Assembly: GCA_039024435.1 (NCBI GenBank)
Contig: JBCCQH010000070.1
Span: 1-39,220, forward strand
DNA: 39,220 nucleotides
Source of the DNA: JBCCQH01 sp039024435
Lineage (GTDB): Bacteria > Bacteroidota > Bacteroidia > J057 > JADKCL01
Reading direction: 5' to 3'
Shown piece by piece: positions 8,308 to 16,143 of this stretch. Both the position numbers and the translations under genes were made by a program. The notes below the pieces were generated by a model. That model saw only the letters and a program-made list of their open reading frames with translations. It searched no databases and was not told the origin of the DNA. The number at the start of each line of letters is the position of its first letter. Position 1 is the stretch's first letter.

Positions 8308-8658
8308 TCAATTCGACCAAACCGCGTAGCCCTGACGCCGCAACTTCAGGGTCAGCTCTTTCTCCATCCGCAATGCTTCCGCCCGGCTGTCCATCGGCGG
8401 AATGTGGTTGTACAGACTTCCCCGGAGGTAAGTGCCGTATTTGCGGACAATACTGGCGGAAAGGTTGTGCCCCTTCCGGTTGCGGTGTCCGCGGCGATGT
8501 TCTTGAAACCGCACCTTGGGATCCTTGCTGGTCATGCCCACGTACAGACATTCCAGCATGCCGTTGAAGTGAAGGTTGGCCGCCCGGAACTTTGCGTTTT
8601 CCGAGAAGACTTGCTTGCGCAATTCGATCACATACACCCGATACTGATATCTGCCCAT
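8308..8658 (-). CDS. GIY-YIG-like nuclease domain protein
   Basis: A 116-aa protein from the ATG at 8658. YRVYVIEL (6-13) stands for the GIY motif and CLYVGMT (37-43) for YIG, followed by KVRFQEH (48-54) with the expected Arg and a later Glu at about 97-101 (RMEKE). This is the order of a GIY-YIG nuclease, though GIY is degenerate. No other domain is attached, so it resembles small stand-alone members of unknown role. An upstream extension to 8790 is possible in frame, but its residues look untranslated. The gene stands alone on the minus strand. Confidence 0.75.
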   Translation of the reverse strand: MGRYQYRVYVIELRKQVFSENAKFRAANLHFNGMLECLYVGMTSKDPKVRFQEHRRGHRNRKGHNLSASIVRKYGTYLRGSLYNHIPPMDSRAEALRMEKELTLKLRRQGYAVWSN

Positions 8659-8893
8659 AGCCGCAAGGTATAAGGGGCGCTTGCCGCTGCACCGCCCTGC
8701 AAACGGTACGTACAAAAATGCGGGCGGGTTCGCCACACGCAAAGGCCATTTGGCTCCCAAGCGGGCCCACTCCCCACGGGTGAATGCCACCGGGCGGGCA
8801 TTTACTCAATTTGACGCCGACCCGCAAAGGGAAATTTAATTTTTAAACCTAAATTCCGCAGTACGAATTCATAAATCTTGTCAACGATCCGCT

Positions 8894-11800
8894 ATGCGCT
8901 TTAAATACCTCCTCCCACTTCTAATATTGATCATCGCTTCCTCGGGCAGCTACGCCCAGAAAAAGAAGAAAACTGACAAGCAATCCAGTGATTACTGGCT
9001 CAAATCCAGTCAGCTCAGTGGACTCAAGTTCCGCAATATCGGGCCGGCCCTGACCTCGGGACGGGTGGCGGACATCGCCGTGAATCCAAACAATTTTCAC
9101 GAATATTACGTCGCGGTGGCCTCCGGCGGCGTGTGGAAAACGACGAACCACGGCGTGACCTACACGCCCATTTTTGATGCCGAAGCTTCCTATTCCATCG
9201 GCTGTGTCACCATTGACCCCAACCAGACCTCGACCATCTGGATCGGTACCGGGGAAAACAACAACCAACGCTCGGTCGCTTACGGCGATGGGGTTTACAA
9301 ATCCTCCGATGGGGGCAAGTCCTGGAAAAATATGGGATTGAAAGCCTCCGAACACATTGCTAAAATCATCGTCGATCCCCGAAACTCAGATGTCGTATAC
9401 GTAGCCGCTTACGGTCCCTTGTGGTCCGATGGCGGGGACCGCGGCGTCTACAAAACGGTAGATGGCGGCGAAAATTGGGAGCAAATCCATTTCATTTCCG
9501 ACAAAACGGGGACCTGCGAGCTGGTCATGGATCCCACAAATCCCGACGTCCTGTACGAGGCCGTCCACCAGAGGAGGCGGCACGTGTTTACCTACATCGG
9601 GGGAGGGCCGGAGAGCTCCATTTACAAATCGACCGACGCCGGCAAGACCTGGAAAGAATCGATCAATGGGCTGCCCAAAGGCAAGATGGGGCGCATCGGT
9701 CTCGCGGTTTCTCCGGCGGATGCCAATGTCGTATACGCAATCGTCGAAGCCGGAGAGGACAAATTCGGTTTCTTCCGTTCGACGAATAAAGGCGCGAGCT
9801 GGGAGAAGCGCAGCAAGTACAAGACGTCGGGCAATTATTACCAAGAAATCTACTGCGACCCCCATGATGTCGACAAAGTATTCAGCATGAATACCTGGTT
9901 GCACCATACCGAAGATGGAGGGAAGACCTTCAAAAGGACGGGTGAATCCCAGAAGCACGTCGACAATCACTGCATCTGGATCAATCCCCACCATACCGAC
10001 CACTGGATCGTGGGCTGCGACGGGGGCATCTACGAAACCTACGACCACGCCGCCACCTGGGATTACAAGGCCAATCTCCCGGTCACGCAGTTTTACAAGG
10101 TCGCCATCGATTACGATGAGCCGTTCTACAACGTCTTTGGGGGAACCCAAGACAACAACTCCCAGGGAGGCCCCTCCGCAACCATCAACAATGCGGGGAT
10201 CCTGAACTCGGATTGGTACATCACCGTCGGGGGCGATGGCTACGAGACGCAAGTGGATCCGACCAATCCCAATCTCATCTACGCCCAATGGCAGTACGGC
10301 GGATTGGTCCGCTACGACCGCCAATCGGGAGAAAGAATCGGCATCAAGCCCCAACCAGGAAAAGGCGAAGCGGCTTATCGCTGGAATTGGGATTCGCCCT
10401 TGCTCATCTCTCCCCACGATCCCAAAACGCTATTTTTCTGCGCCAACAAGGTGTTCAAGACGGAGGATCGCGGCAATACCTGGCAGGCGATTTCTCCGGA
10501 CCTGACCCGGCAAATTGATCGCAACCAACTCAAGGTTATGGGTGAGGTACAGTCGCCGGACGTAGTGATGAAAAACAAGTCAACCACTATTTATGGCAAT
10601 ATTGTGACCATCGACCAGTCCCCCATCGACGCAAATCTGCTCTATGCCGGCACGGACGATGGCCTGATCCAAATTACCGAAGATGGCGGGGCCACCTGGA
10701 AGAAAGTAGACGCATTTCCCGGGGTACCGGACATGACCTACGTCAACATGGTCTGGGCGTCCCAGCACGATCAAAACGTCGTCTACGCCGCATTCAACAA
10801 CCACAAACGCGGGGATTTCCAGCCCTACGTCCTGAAGAGTACGGACAAAGGAACTACCTGGTCGCCCATCCAGCACGATCTTCCGGAGCGGGGCACGGTG
10901 TATTCGCTCGCGGAAGACCACGTCGATCCGCGGCTGCTCTTTGCCGGAACCGAATTCGGCTGCTACGCCAGTGTGAACGGCGGGGAGAACTGGGTGGAGC
11001 TCAGTGCTGGTCTACCCACCATCTGTGTGCGGGACATGGCGATTCAGAAGCGGGAAAACGACCTGGTGCTGGGTACTTTTGGGCGCGGCTTCTACATTTT
11101 GGACGATTACAGTCCGCTGCGCAACTTGACGAAGGAAACTCTGGAAATGGAAGCAAAGATTTTCCCAATCAAGTCGGCCCTGGCCTACGTCGAGTCCAAT
11201 CCGCTGGGCCTGCGTGGGGTCGGCAGTCAGGGCAGTTCGGTCTATGCAGCGCCCAATCCGGCCTTCGGCGCCACGTTTACTTATTTCACCAAAGACCAAC
11301 CCCAATCTCCGAAAGCGCAGCGCCAGGCAAAAGAAAAGCAAGCCCGGGAAGCGGGGAATGACCTTGTGTATCCCACTTACGCCGAATTTGTCGCGGAAGA
11401 CAACTACGAAGCGGCCTACCAACTTTTCATCGTCAAGGATGCTTCAGGCAATGAAATCCGCAAACTCAAAACCCCCGCCGCCAAAGGGATCAAAAGGCTG
11501 ACCTGGAATTTGCGTTATCCGCCCACTACGCCCATCCGCACCGATACCCCCAAGGTGGGCCGCTACAGCAATCCCGATGAAGGTCCATTGGTCATTCCCG
11601 GAAAGTATACGGTTGAGCTGTGGCAAGCGGACAATGGCATCCTCACCGAACTGGTGGGCCCCACTGCTTTTCAAGTCGTCCCGCTGGAAAACTCCTCCCT
11701 GGACCGGCAGACGCGCACCAACATTGCTTTCAAACGGGAAGTCCAGGAGCTTCGCCGCCGCATCAAAGGCAGCGATCAAGAACACGGTGAACTGAACAAG

Positions 11801-12178
11801 CGCTTGCAGTACGTCAAGCAAGCAATCCTGAGCTACCCCGGAGCCGATATGGGCTGGATGACGGATGTAAAGGCTTTGGAAAAAGTATCGCACGATGTCC
11901 GCATCCAACTCAAAGGGGATTTCCACAAACAAAAAAGGGACGTCGAAACCGTCCCCGGCACCGCCAGTCGGGTAGAAAACATCGTTTGGAACACCTGGTA
12001 CTCGACCTCCGACCCAACGGCGACCAATCAGGCGCAGTTCGAACTGGCAAAAGAAGAGTACGCCCGGATCCGCACTTCCCTGGACGAGTTGCGTTTCAGC
12101 GTCCAGGCCCTCGAATCGAAACTGGATGGCAAAGGGATTCCGTACACGCCCCACCGCCCGAATTGGAAGGGGGAGTGA
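8894..12178 (+). CDS. Secreted Asp-box/VPS10-like beta-propeller protein (BNR repeat, 'glycosyl hydrolase')
   Basis: A 1094-aa protein with a signal peptide (hydrophobic residues 5-20, cleavage after SYA-Q). After an N-terminal motif GLKFRNIGPALTSGRVADIA it carries about ten Asp-box loops, such as SSDGGKSW, TVDGGENW, STDAGKTW, TEDGGKTF, TEDRGNTW, TEDGGATW and STDKGTTW. These mark the blades of one or two sialidase/VPS10-type beta-propellers across roughly residues 40-740. The last ~350 residues hold a beta-sandwich-like segment (IRKLKTPAAKGIKRLTW) and charged helices. Databases often call such proteins glycosyl hydrolase, but no catalytic residues can be assigned from reading alone. No T9SS tail is present, so it probably stays in the periplasm or is exported otherwise. 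It is monocistronic, with a hairpin after it. Confidence 0.88.
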   Translation: MRFKYLLPLLILIIASSGSYAQKKKKTDKQSSDYWLKSSQLSGLKFRNIGPALTSGRVADIAVNPNNFHEYYVAVASGGVWKTTNHGVTYTPIFDAEASYSIGCVTIDPNQTSTIWIGTGENNNQRSVAYGDGVYKSSDGGKSWKNMGLKASEHIAKIIVDPRNSDVVYVAAYGPLWSDGGDRGVYKTVDGGENWEQIHFISDKTGTCELVMDPTNPDVLYEAVHQRRRHVFTYIGGGPESSIYKSTDAGKTWKESINGLPKGKMGRIGLAVSPADANVVYAIVEAGEDKFGFFRSTNKGASWEKRSKYKTSGNYYQEIYCDPHDVDKVFSMNTWLHHTEDGGKTFKRTGESQKHVDNHCIWINPHHTDHWIVGCDGGIYETYDHAATWDYKANLPVTQFYKVAIDYDEPFYNVFGGTQDNNSQGGPSATINNAGILNSDWYITVGGDGYETQVDPTNPNLIYAQWQYGGLVRYDRQSGERIGIKPQPGKGEAAYRWNWDSPLLISPHDPKTLFFCANKVFKTEDRGNTWQAISPDLTRQIDRNQLKVMGEVQSPDVVMKNKSTTIYGNIVTIDQSPIDANLLYAGTDDGLIQITEDGGATWKKVDAFPGVPDMTYVNMVWASQHDQNVVYAAFNNHKRGDFQPYVLKSTDKGTTWSPIQHDLPERGTVYSLAEDHVDPRLLFAGTEFGCYASVNGGENWVELSAGLPTICVRDMAIQKRENDLVLGTFGRGFYILDDYSPLRNLTKETLEMEAKIFPIKSALAYVESNPLGLRGVGSQGSSVYAAPNPAFGATFTYFTKDQPQSPKAQRQAKEKQAREAGNDLVYPTYAEFVAEDNYEAAYQLFIVKDASGNEIRKLKTPAAKGIKRLTWNLRYPPTTPIRTDTPKVGRYSNPDEGPLVIPGKYTVELWQADNGILTELVGPTAFQVVPLENSSLDRQTRTNIAFKREVQELRRRIKGSDQEHGELNKRLQYVKQAILSYPGADMGWMTDVKALEKVSHDVRIQLKGDFHKQKRDVETVPGTASRVENIVWNTWYSTSDPTATNQAQFELAKEEYARIRTSLDELRFSVQALESKLDGKGIPYTPHRPNWKGE

Positions 12179-12722
12179 TTTTGGGGGGACTTGAAGGCGT
12201 CCGTCGGTCCGTTGATGCTTGAACTTGCGGGGAAATTGCGGGGCTTAGCCTGCGATCACGGATGAATGTGTACCCGTAGCAGGCGCGCAATCGCGCGCTA
12301 CGGGTAGTTTTATGACACTGGATGCCGGCGCAGCCAAGAGGGATTGGGGTTTGTCTGGGCATTATAAGGAGGATAGCATATATTCTCCGAATCATATCGA
12401 ATCATACGATTTACAATGATTCTGGCTCTGTCTGACAGATTGACTCTTAAAAATTTCATCCTTGACGGAAATCCAGATTGTTTTCTGTGGGAACCGGCGC
12501 AACTCGGATTCCAGACAACGAAATAGTCACGAAAAAGCGAAAACGAAGCGGGTGTCCTTCACCAAGGAAACCCGATTCGTCGACCGTCAAACTTCTATAA
12601 GTGAGCTGATGATTCCCATGCGGGTAAAAATTGAGCGGGACTTCGCTAAAGTTTAGAAAGAATGGACGATATTATTTTATTGTGAAGACTGGAGCGTTCT
12701 TCAGGAGCAACTCATAATCCGC
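12179..12722. other. Gene-free stretch between the Asp-box gene and the PvuII-like RM system
   Basis: Apart from the hairpin at 12271-12306, I see no gene. From about 12370 the base composition drops to AT-rich and stays so through the RM genes, so the left edge of the transferred island probably lies here. There is a short tandem repeat of CGAATCATA near 12389-12408. The short plus-strand frame at 12462-12656 lacks convincing codon use. Confidence 0.6.
12271..12306 (+). terminator. Long hairpin, likely terminator of the Asp-box gene
   Basis: TACCCGTAGC (12271-12280) pairs with GCTACGGGTA (12297-12306). Inside, after a 2-base bulge, GCGCG pairs with CGCGC around a CAAT loop. TTTTAT follows almost at once. 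It lies 93 bases past the stop at 12178. The CCCGTAGC...GCTACGGG design could also be a dispersed REP-like palindrome. Confidence 0.55.
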
Positions 12723-13727
12723 TCAAAACAACGTTTTAGACATGTTTTGAATAGAAACCGATGCGTGAGGGTCAGTTTTCATCTGACGATACAGGGAATT
12801 GATCGCATGGTGCGAGTACTCACCCAAAAAGCGAAAAGCAGAAGCCGATAGATAGGACTGATCTAGCTCAAAACTAATCCATCTCCGGTTCAGCTTTTCA
12901 GCAACCTCACCCGTTGTGTTCGAACCCGCAAAAATGTCAATAACCAGATCTTTTTCGCTGGTCAGAAACTTTATAAAAAACTCCGGTAGTTTCGAAGGGA
13001 AACGGGCAGGATGACGTTTTGCTCCATGCTCTTTGCACAGTTTCATGTACTGTGAGTTACTCTCACTATTTGGGATTTGAAGCAGGTTCGATGGGATGGC
13101 GCCACCATTGTCTTTTCCAAAACTCCGGCTAATGTCATGACCAGAAGGACGCTTTGCCGGCTGATAGTATTTGTCCTGATCTTGCAAAAGTTTTTTCATC
13201 CGCTCCGAGTATGGAGTCAGAACATTGCTCACATTTGCTTTTGGGAAATCCGATTTAGAAAACCACCAAACAGTATTTACCGAGTCCTTTGCGCGTATCT
13301 TTCTCTTGTTCACCCACTCTATCGGTGAAGGAAGCTTCGATGGATTAAACCAATAAAATTCTTCCGCCAAATTCCACCCTTGTTCATCACACATTCTAAT
13401 CAAAACTCTAAAATTGTACAAAGACCGTACGGGCTTTCCTTTCTTGTACGCCCCTCCTAAATCCAAAACGAAGGATCCGTCTTCGGCTAAAACCCTCTTT
13501 ACTTCTTTTGTAAATTTCAGTAGCCAATCCACGTATTCGTGTTGATCTTTATTACCGTATTCCTTTTTTCTCTGAAGAGCGAAAGGCGGGCTTGTCAATA
13601 CCAAATTAACACTACCCTCTGGTAATTCTTGCAGGAGTTGCAGAGAGTCCCCAAGAATAGCCGCCCCATATTCAGTTGAGTATAAAGGGGGAAACTTTTC
13701 TAAGAATTTGCCACGCATATTTTTCAC
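12723..13727 (-). CDS. PvuII-type DNA (cytosine-N4) methyltransferase
   Basis: A 334-aa beta-class methyltransferase. TSPPFALQRKKEYGN begins at residue 45 with the catalytic SPPF (46-49) of N4-cytosine enzymes. The SAM-binding DIFAGSNTTG follows near residue 264, the motif order of M.PvuII. Long stretches such as EFYWFNPSKLPSPIEWVNKR, RPSGHDISRSFGKDNGG and HPARFPSKLPEFFIKFLT match M.PvuII as I remember it. It should methylate the inner cytosine of CAGCTG and protect the genome from the divergently encoded endonuclease. The TSPPF start region is complete and no break is seen. A TAnnTTTG box ends only 10 bases before its ATG, suggesting a leaderless or nearly leaderless mRNA. It is AT-rich compared with flanking genes. 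Confidence 0.95.
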   Translation of the reverse strand: MKNMRGKFLEKFPPLYSTEYGAAILGDSLQLLQELPEGSVNLVLTSPPFALQRKKEYGNKDQHEYVDWLLKFTKEVKRVLAEDGSFVLDLGGAYKKGKPVRSLYNFRVLIRMCDEQGWNLAEEFYWFNPSKLPSPIEWVNKRKIRAKDSVNTVWWFSKSDFPKANVSNVLTPYSERMKKLLQDQDKYYQPAKRPSGHDISRSFGKDNGGAIPSNLLQIPNSESNSQYMKLCKEHGAKRHPARFPSKLPEFFIKFLTSEKDLVIDIFAGSNTTGEVAEKLNRRWISFELDQSYLSASAFRFLGEYSHHAINSLYRQMKTDPHASVSIQNMSKTLF

Positions 13728-13737
13728 TTTCTGCCTT

Positions 13738-13745
13738 CAAAGGTA
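13738..13745 (-). promoter_or_regulatory. Bacteroidota-type -7 box (TACCTTTG) for the methyltransferase
   Basis: Read on the minus strand, TACCTTTG fits the Bacteroidota -7 consensus TAnnTTTG exactly. About 18 bases further upstream is TTCG, close to the TTTG of the -33 element. Transcription would begin within a few bases of the ATG at 13727. Confidence 0.5.
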
Positions 13746-13788
13746 CACATAGAAAATTGCATTCGAAGAAATTAATCCGAGCACTCTG

Positions 13789-13802
13789 CCGAATATATTC
13801 GG
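13789..13802. promoter_or_regulatory. Perfect 14-bp palindrome, candidate controller operator (C-box)
   Basis: CCGAATATATTCGG is identical to its reverse complement. It lies in the 118-bp gap between the divergent methyltransferase and fusion genes, where C proteins bind in PvuII-type systems. TGCC on the left and GGCA on the right add a weaker outer symmetry. Single half-site-like ATTCG and CCGA sequences occur at about 13761-13780. It is 43 bases before the fusion's ATG, suitable for both activation and repression. Confidence 0.6.
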
Positions 13803-13845
13803 AGGCATTTGCCTAAAATCATAAAGAGATTTGGTGTTTTCATTG

Positions 13846-14601
13846 ATGACAAATATGCCAGAAAGAAAAATCAGAGAAACTCTCAAAAACATCGGAAGTA
13901 ATATCAGCCGGATTCGGATAGAGAAAGGAATATCGCAAGATGAACTCGCCTTCGCTGCTGGGTTAGATAGAACCTACATCGGATATATCGAAAACGCTAA
14001 AAATAATGCCACTATCGGGACTCTGATCAAAATTGCCGATGCGTTACATGTCTCGGTGTCTGAATTACTCGTTGAAACCAGTCAGGACCTTAAACCGATT
14101 GATCACCTCAACCAAATTTTTCCGTTTATTCGTCAGTACCAACTTCTAGCGGAATCCGAAGGAATTAATGATATTTTTCAAGACAATGGAGGAAAATTAT
14201 TGCAGGTTCTTTTGATTACTGGACTGAGAAACCTCCCTGGACGCGAAGGAAACGACGCCGTGGACTCGAAGAGAAATGAGTACGAACTTAAATCTCTCAA
14301 TCTGCGCTTAACAAAAAATTTCTCGACTCATCACCATTTGAATCCAGCAATCATCGCAAAATACAGACAAGTTGATTGGATATTTGCCGTTTACAATGGC
14401 ATTGAGATCATAGAAATATACAAGCTGACTCCGCACGATCTCGAGCCATATTATAAAAAGTGGGAGGACAAATGGCACTCTTCTGGGGGAAAGGATATAA
14501 ATAATCCTAAAATCTCATTGAAATACGTTAAAGAGGTCGGGCAGGTAATTTATACTTCTTCACCCGGAGGGCATATCAAAGAAGCTCCCATTGATAGTTA
14601 A
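13846..14601 (+). CDS. Fusion of a C-protein-like HTH regulator and a PvuII-like restriction endonuclease
   Basis: A ~251-aa protein from the ATG at 13846 (ATG at 13855 is also possible). Residues about 10-70 form an XRE/C-protein helix-turn-helix: ISRIRIEKGISQDELAFAAG, then LDRTYIGYIENAKNN and TLIKIADALHVSVSELL. The rest reads as R.PvuII: GINDIFQDNGGKLLQVLLIT, LPGREGNDAVD, EYELKS, NFSTHHHLNPAIIAKYRQV and KDINNPKI. The catalytic D-X9-ELK is intact (D137, E147, K149, counted from 13846), as is the preceding GREG. R.PvuII alone is 157 aa, and C.PvuII is a separate ~80-aa protein, so here two genes have become one. It should cut CAG^CTG and also control its own promoter. The methyltransferase is divergent, as in PvuII. 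I recall published natural C-endonuclease fusions, including one from the Bacteroidota genus Niabella. Confidence 0.93.
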   Translation: MTNMPERKIRETLKNIGSNISRIRIEKGISQDELAFAAGLDRTYIGYIENAKNNATIGTLIKIADALHVSVSELLVETSQDLKPIDHLNQIFPFIRQYQLLAESEGINDIFQDNGGKLLQVLLITGLRNLPGREGNDAVDSKRNEYELKSLNLRLTKNFSTHHHLNPAIIAKYRQVDWIFAVYNGIEIIEIYKLTPHDLEPYYKKWEDKWHSSGGKDINNPKISLKYVKEVGQVIYTSSPGGHIKEAPIDS

Positions 14602-14642
14602 AAACATTGGTGTGAATTTGGGCTATCTCGCCCCTCCCCCCA

Positions 14643-15155
14643 TCAATCTCCTTCCGGTTCCTCAACCGCATGCTCCGCCATCATCACTGCGTGATCAGCA
14701 TCCAGTTGGTCGTGCTCCGCGGCGGCTTGCTCGTGCTCGGCTTGCATCTTGGCGTGCTCGGCTTCCAATTCCCCGTGCTGCACCTTCAGCGTTTCGGCAT
14801 CGATTTCGCCCGAGGCGTGCTGGTCGGTGAGCGCTTGGTGCCGCTGAATCAAGGCCGCGTGTGACTCAACCATCGCCTGGTGCTTGGCGATGATGGCGTC
14901 GTGCTCCTTTTCCATGGCCACGTGCGCCGAATCGGGCATTTCTCCCGCAATTGCGGCGTGGTCCTTCAGCATTTGCGCGTGCAGGAGTTCCATCTCTGAG
15001 TGGGCCTCCATCATGTTGGCGTGTTCCGCTTCCATCTCCTCGTGTTCGGCCATCATGGCCTTGTGTTCAGCCGAGTCGGCGGGATTGCTTTCGCAGCTCC
15101 ACAGCGCCAAGGAAACAAGAAAAGCCAAACCGAAGATGCGGTAAATCGAATGCAT
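14643..15155 (-). CDS. Lipoprotein with a histidine every seventh residue
   Basis: A 170-aa protein with a lipoprotein signal peptide ending in LWS-C21. The remainder is nearly all predicted helix, rich in His, Glu, Ala and Met. Histidines fall at 31, 38, 45, 52, 59, 66, then 78, 85, 92, 99, 106, 113, then 127, 134, 141, 148, 155, 162, in three runs spaced exactly seven apart. Most repeats read H-x-x-(M/L/I)-x-x-x and many begin EH. This gives a stripe of His along one face of a helix or coiled coil, beside a hydrophobic stripe. It suggests metal binding (Zn, Cu or Ni) or a pH-sensitive coiled coil at the outer membrane; this is inference. It is monocistronic, divergent from the polyphosphate glucokinase gene. 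I cannot name the family. Confidence 0.85.
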   Translation of the reverse strand: MHSIYRIFGLAFLVSLALWSCESNPADSAEHKAMMAEHEEMEAEHANMMEAHSEMELLHAQMLKDHAAIAGEMPDSAHVAMEKEHDAIIAKHQAMVESHAALIQRHQALTDQHASGEIDAETLKVQHGELEAEHAKMQAEHEQAAAEHDQLDADHAVMMAEHAVEEPEGD

Positions 15156-15193
15156 AACGATAGATCAAATGGTGAATAAAACAATAAACGCCA

Positions 15194-15201
15194 CAAATAT
15201 A
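15194..15201 (-). promoter_or_regulatory. Bacteroidota-type -7 box (TATATTTG) for the histidine-heptad lipoprotein
   Basis: Read on the minus strand, TATATTTG fits TAnnTTTG exactly and lies 38 bases before the ATG at 15155. A TTG-containing -33 element is not at ideal spacing, so support is moderate. Confidence 0.45.
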
Positions 15202-15366
15202 GCCCCTCCACAAGCGAGATCATAGCCCAATTGCCAAAACCACCCTTTGTGGCGGGTCACCCTCCGCTCACCGTGGAGAAAACCCGTTTGAAGAAAAGCA
15301 ATCCACCCCCTATTTTCGTGGAAAATCAACCCGCGTCCGCGCGGCCGGAAAACAGAAAGTCAAACC

Positions 15367-16128
15367 ATGGAAGTCTTGGGCGTAGACATCGGAGGATCGG
15401 GAATGAAAGCCGCCCTCATCGACACCATCACGGGCAAATTGCGTTCCGAGCGCATTCGCATCCCCACTCCCCAACCGGCTACCCCAAAAGCGGTAGCCCG
15501 GACCTTCAAGCAACTCCTCGCCGAGCTGAACTGGCGGGGAAAGGTCGGGTGCAGCTTCCCTACCGTGATCAAAAACGGGCAGAGTACCACCTATGGGAAC
15601 CTCAGCCCCGAGTGGGTGGGGGTACAAGTCGATGCCTTGTTCGAGCGGCATGTCCCTTCGATCCAGGTGGCCGTCTCCAACGACGCCGAAATGGCGGGCC
15701 TCGCCGAAATGCGCTTGGGGGCGGGGAAAGGAAAAACCGGAAAAGTAATCATGCTCACCGTCGGTACTGGGATTGGCAGCGGACTGTTCTACAACGGCGT
15801 CCTCGTACCCAACATTGAACTGGGCCGGGTCTACCACACCAACGGCGAGATTGTCGAGCGCCACGTCGCTGATTCCGCCCGCAAGCGCGAAGAACTCAGC
15901 CTCAAGGAGTGGGCCCAGCGCTTTGACCAGTTCCTGCACTACGTTGATACCCTCTGCTCGCCGCACCTGTACATCATCGGCGGGGGCCTCAGCAAGAAAT
16001 TCGAAAAATACGCCGAGTACTTTACGGTTCCTGTCCCCATCGTTCCCGCCAAATTCAAGAACAATGCCGGTATCGTCGGTGCCGCGCTTTACGCGGCGGA
16101 AAAGCTGAACAACCGCGCTTCGCCTTAG
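15367..16128 (+). CDS. ppgK: Polyphosphate--glucose phosphotransferase (ROK family)
   Basis: A 253-aa cytoplasmic kinase. GVDIGGSGMKAAL at the N-terminus is the phosphate-binding loop of ROK sugar kinases, SNDAEMAGLAE holds the catalytic Asp, and LTVGTGIGSGL is the second phosphate motif. VPNIELGR and YIIGGGLSKKF are typical of the PpgK branch, which phosphorylates glucose with polyphosphate instead of or besides ATP. The length fits PpgK (about 250 aa) and lacks the zinc motif of longer ROK enzymes. It is convergent with the hydrolase gene, 15 bases apart at the 3' ends. The start at 15367 gives a natural N-terminus (MEVLGVDIGG). Confidence 0.9.
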   Translation: MEVLGVDIGGSGMKAALIDTITGKLRSERIRIPTPQPATPKAVARTFKQLLAELNWRGKVGCSFPTVIKNGQSTTYGNLSPEWVGVQVDALFERHVPSIQVAVSNDAEMAGLAEMRLGAGKGKTGKVIMLTVGTGIGSGLFYNGVLVPNIELGRVYHTNGEIVERHVADSARKREELSLKEWAQRFDQFLHYVDTLCSPHLYIIGGGLSKKFEKYAEYFTVPVPIVPAKFKNNAGIVGAALYAAEKLNNRASP

Positions 16129-16143
16129 CGGCCGCCGTCCCCA

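Noticed and set aside
12462..12656. Possible small gene in the gap before the RM system
   Set aside because: 64 codons, no motif, no good start context and no neighbour coupling.
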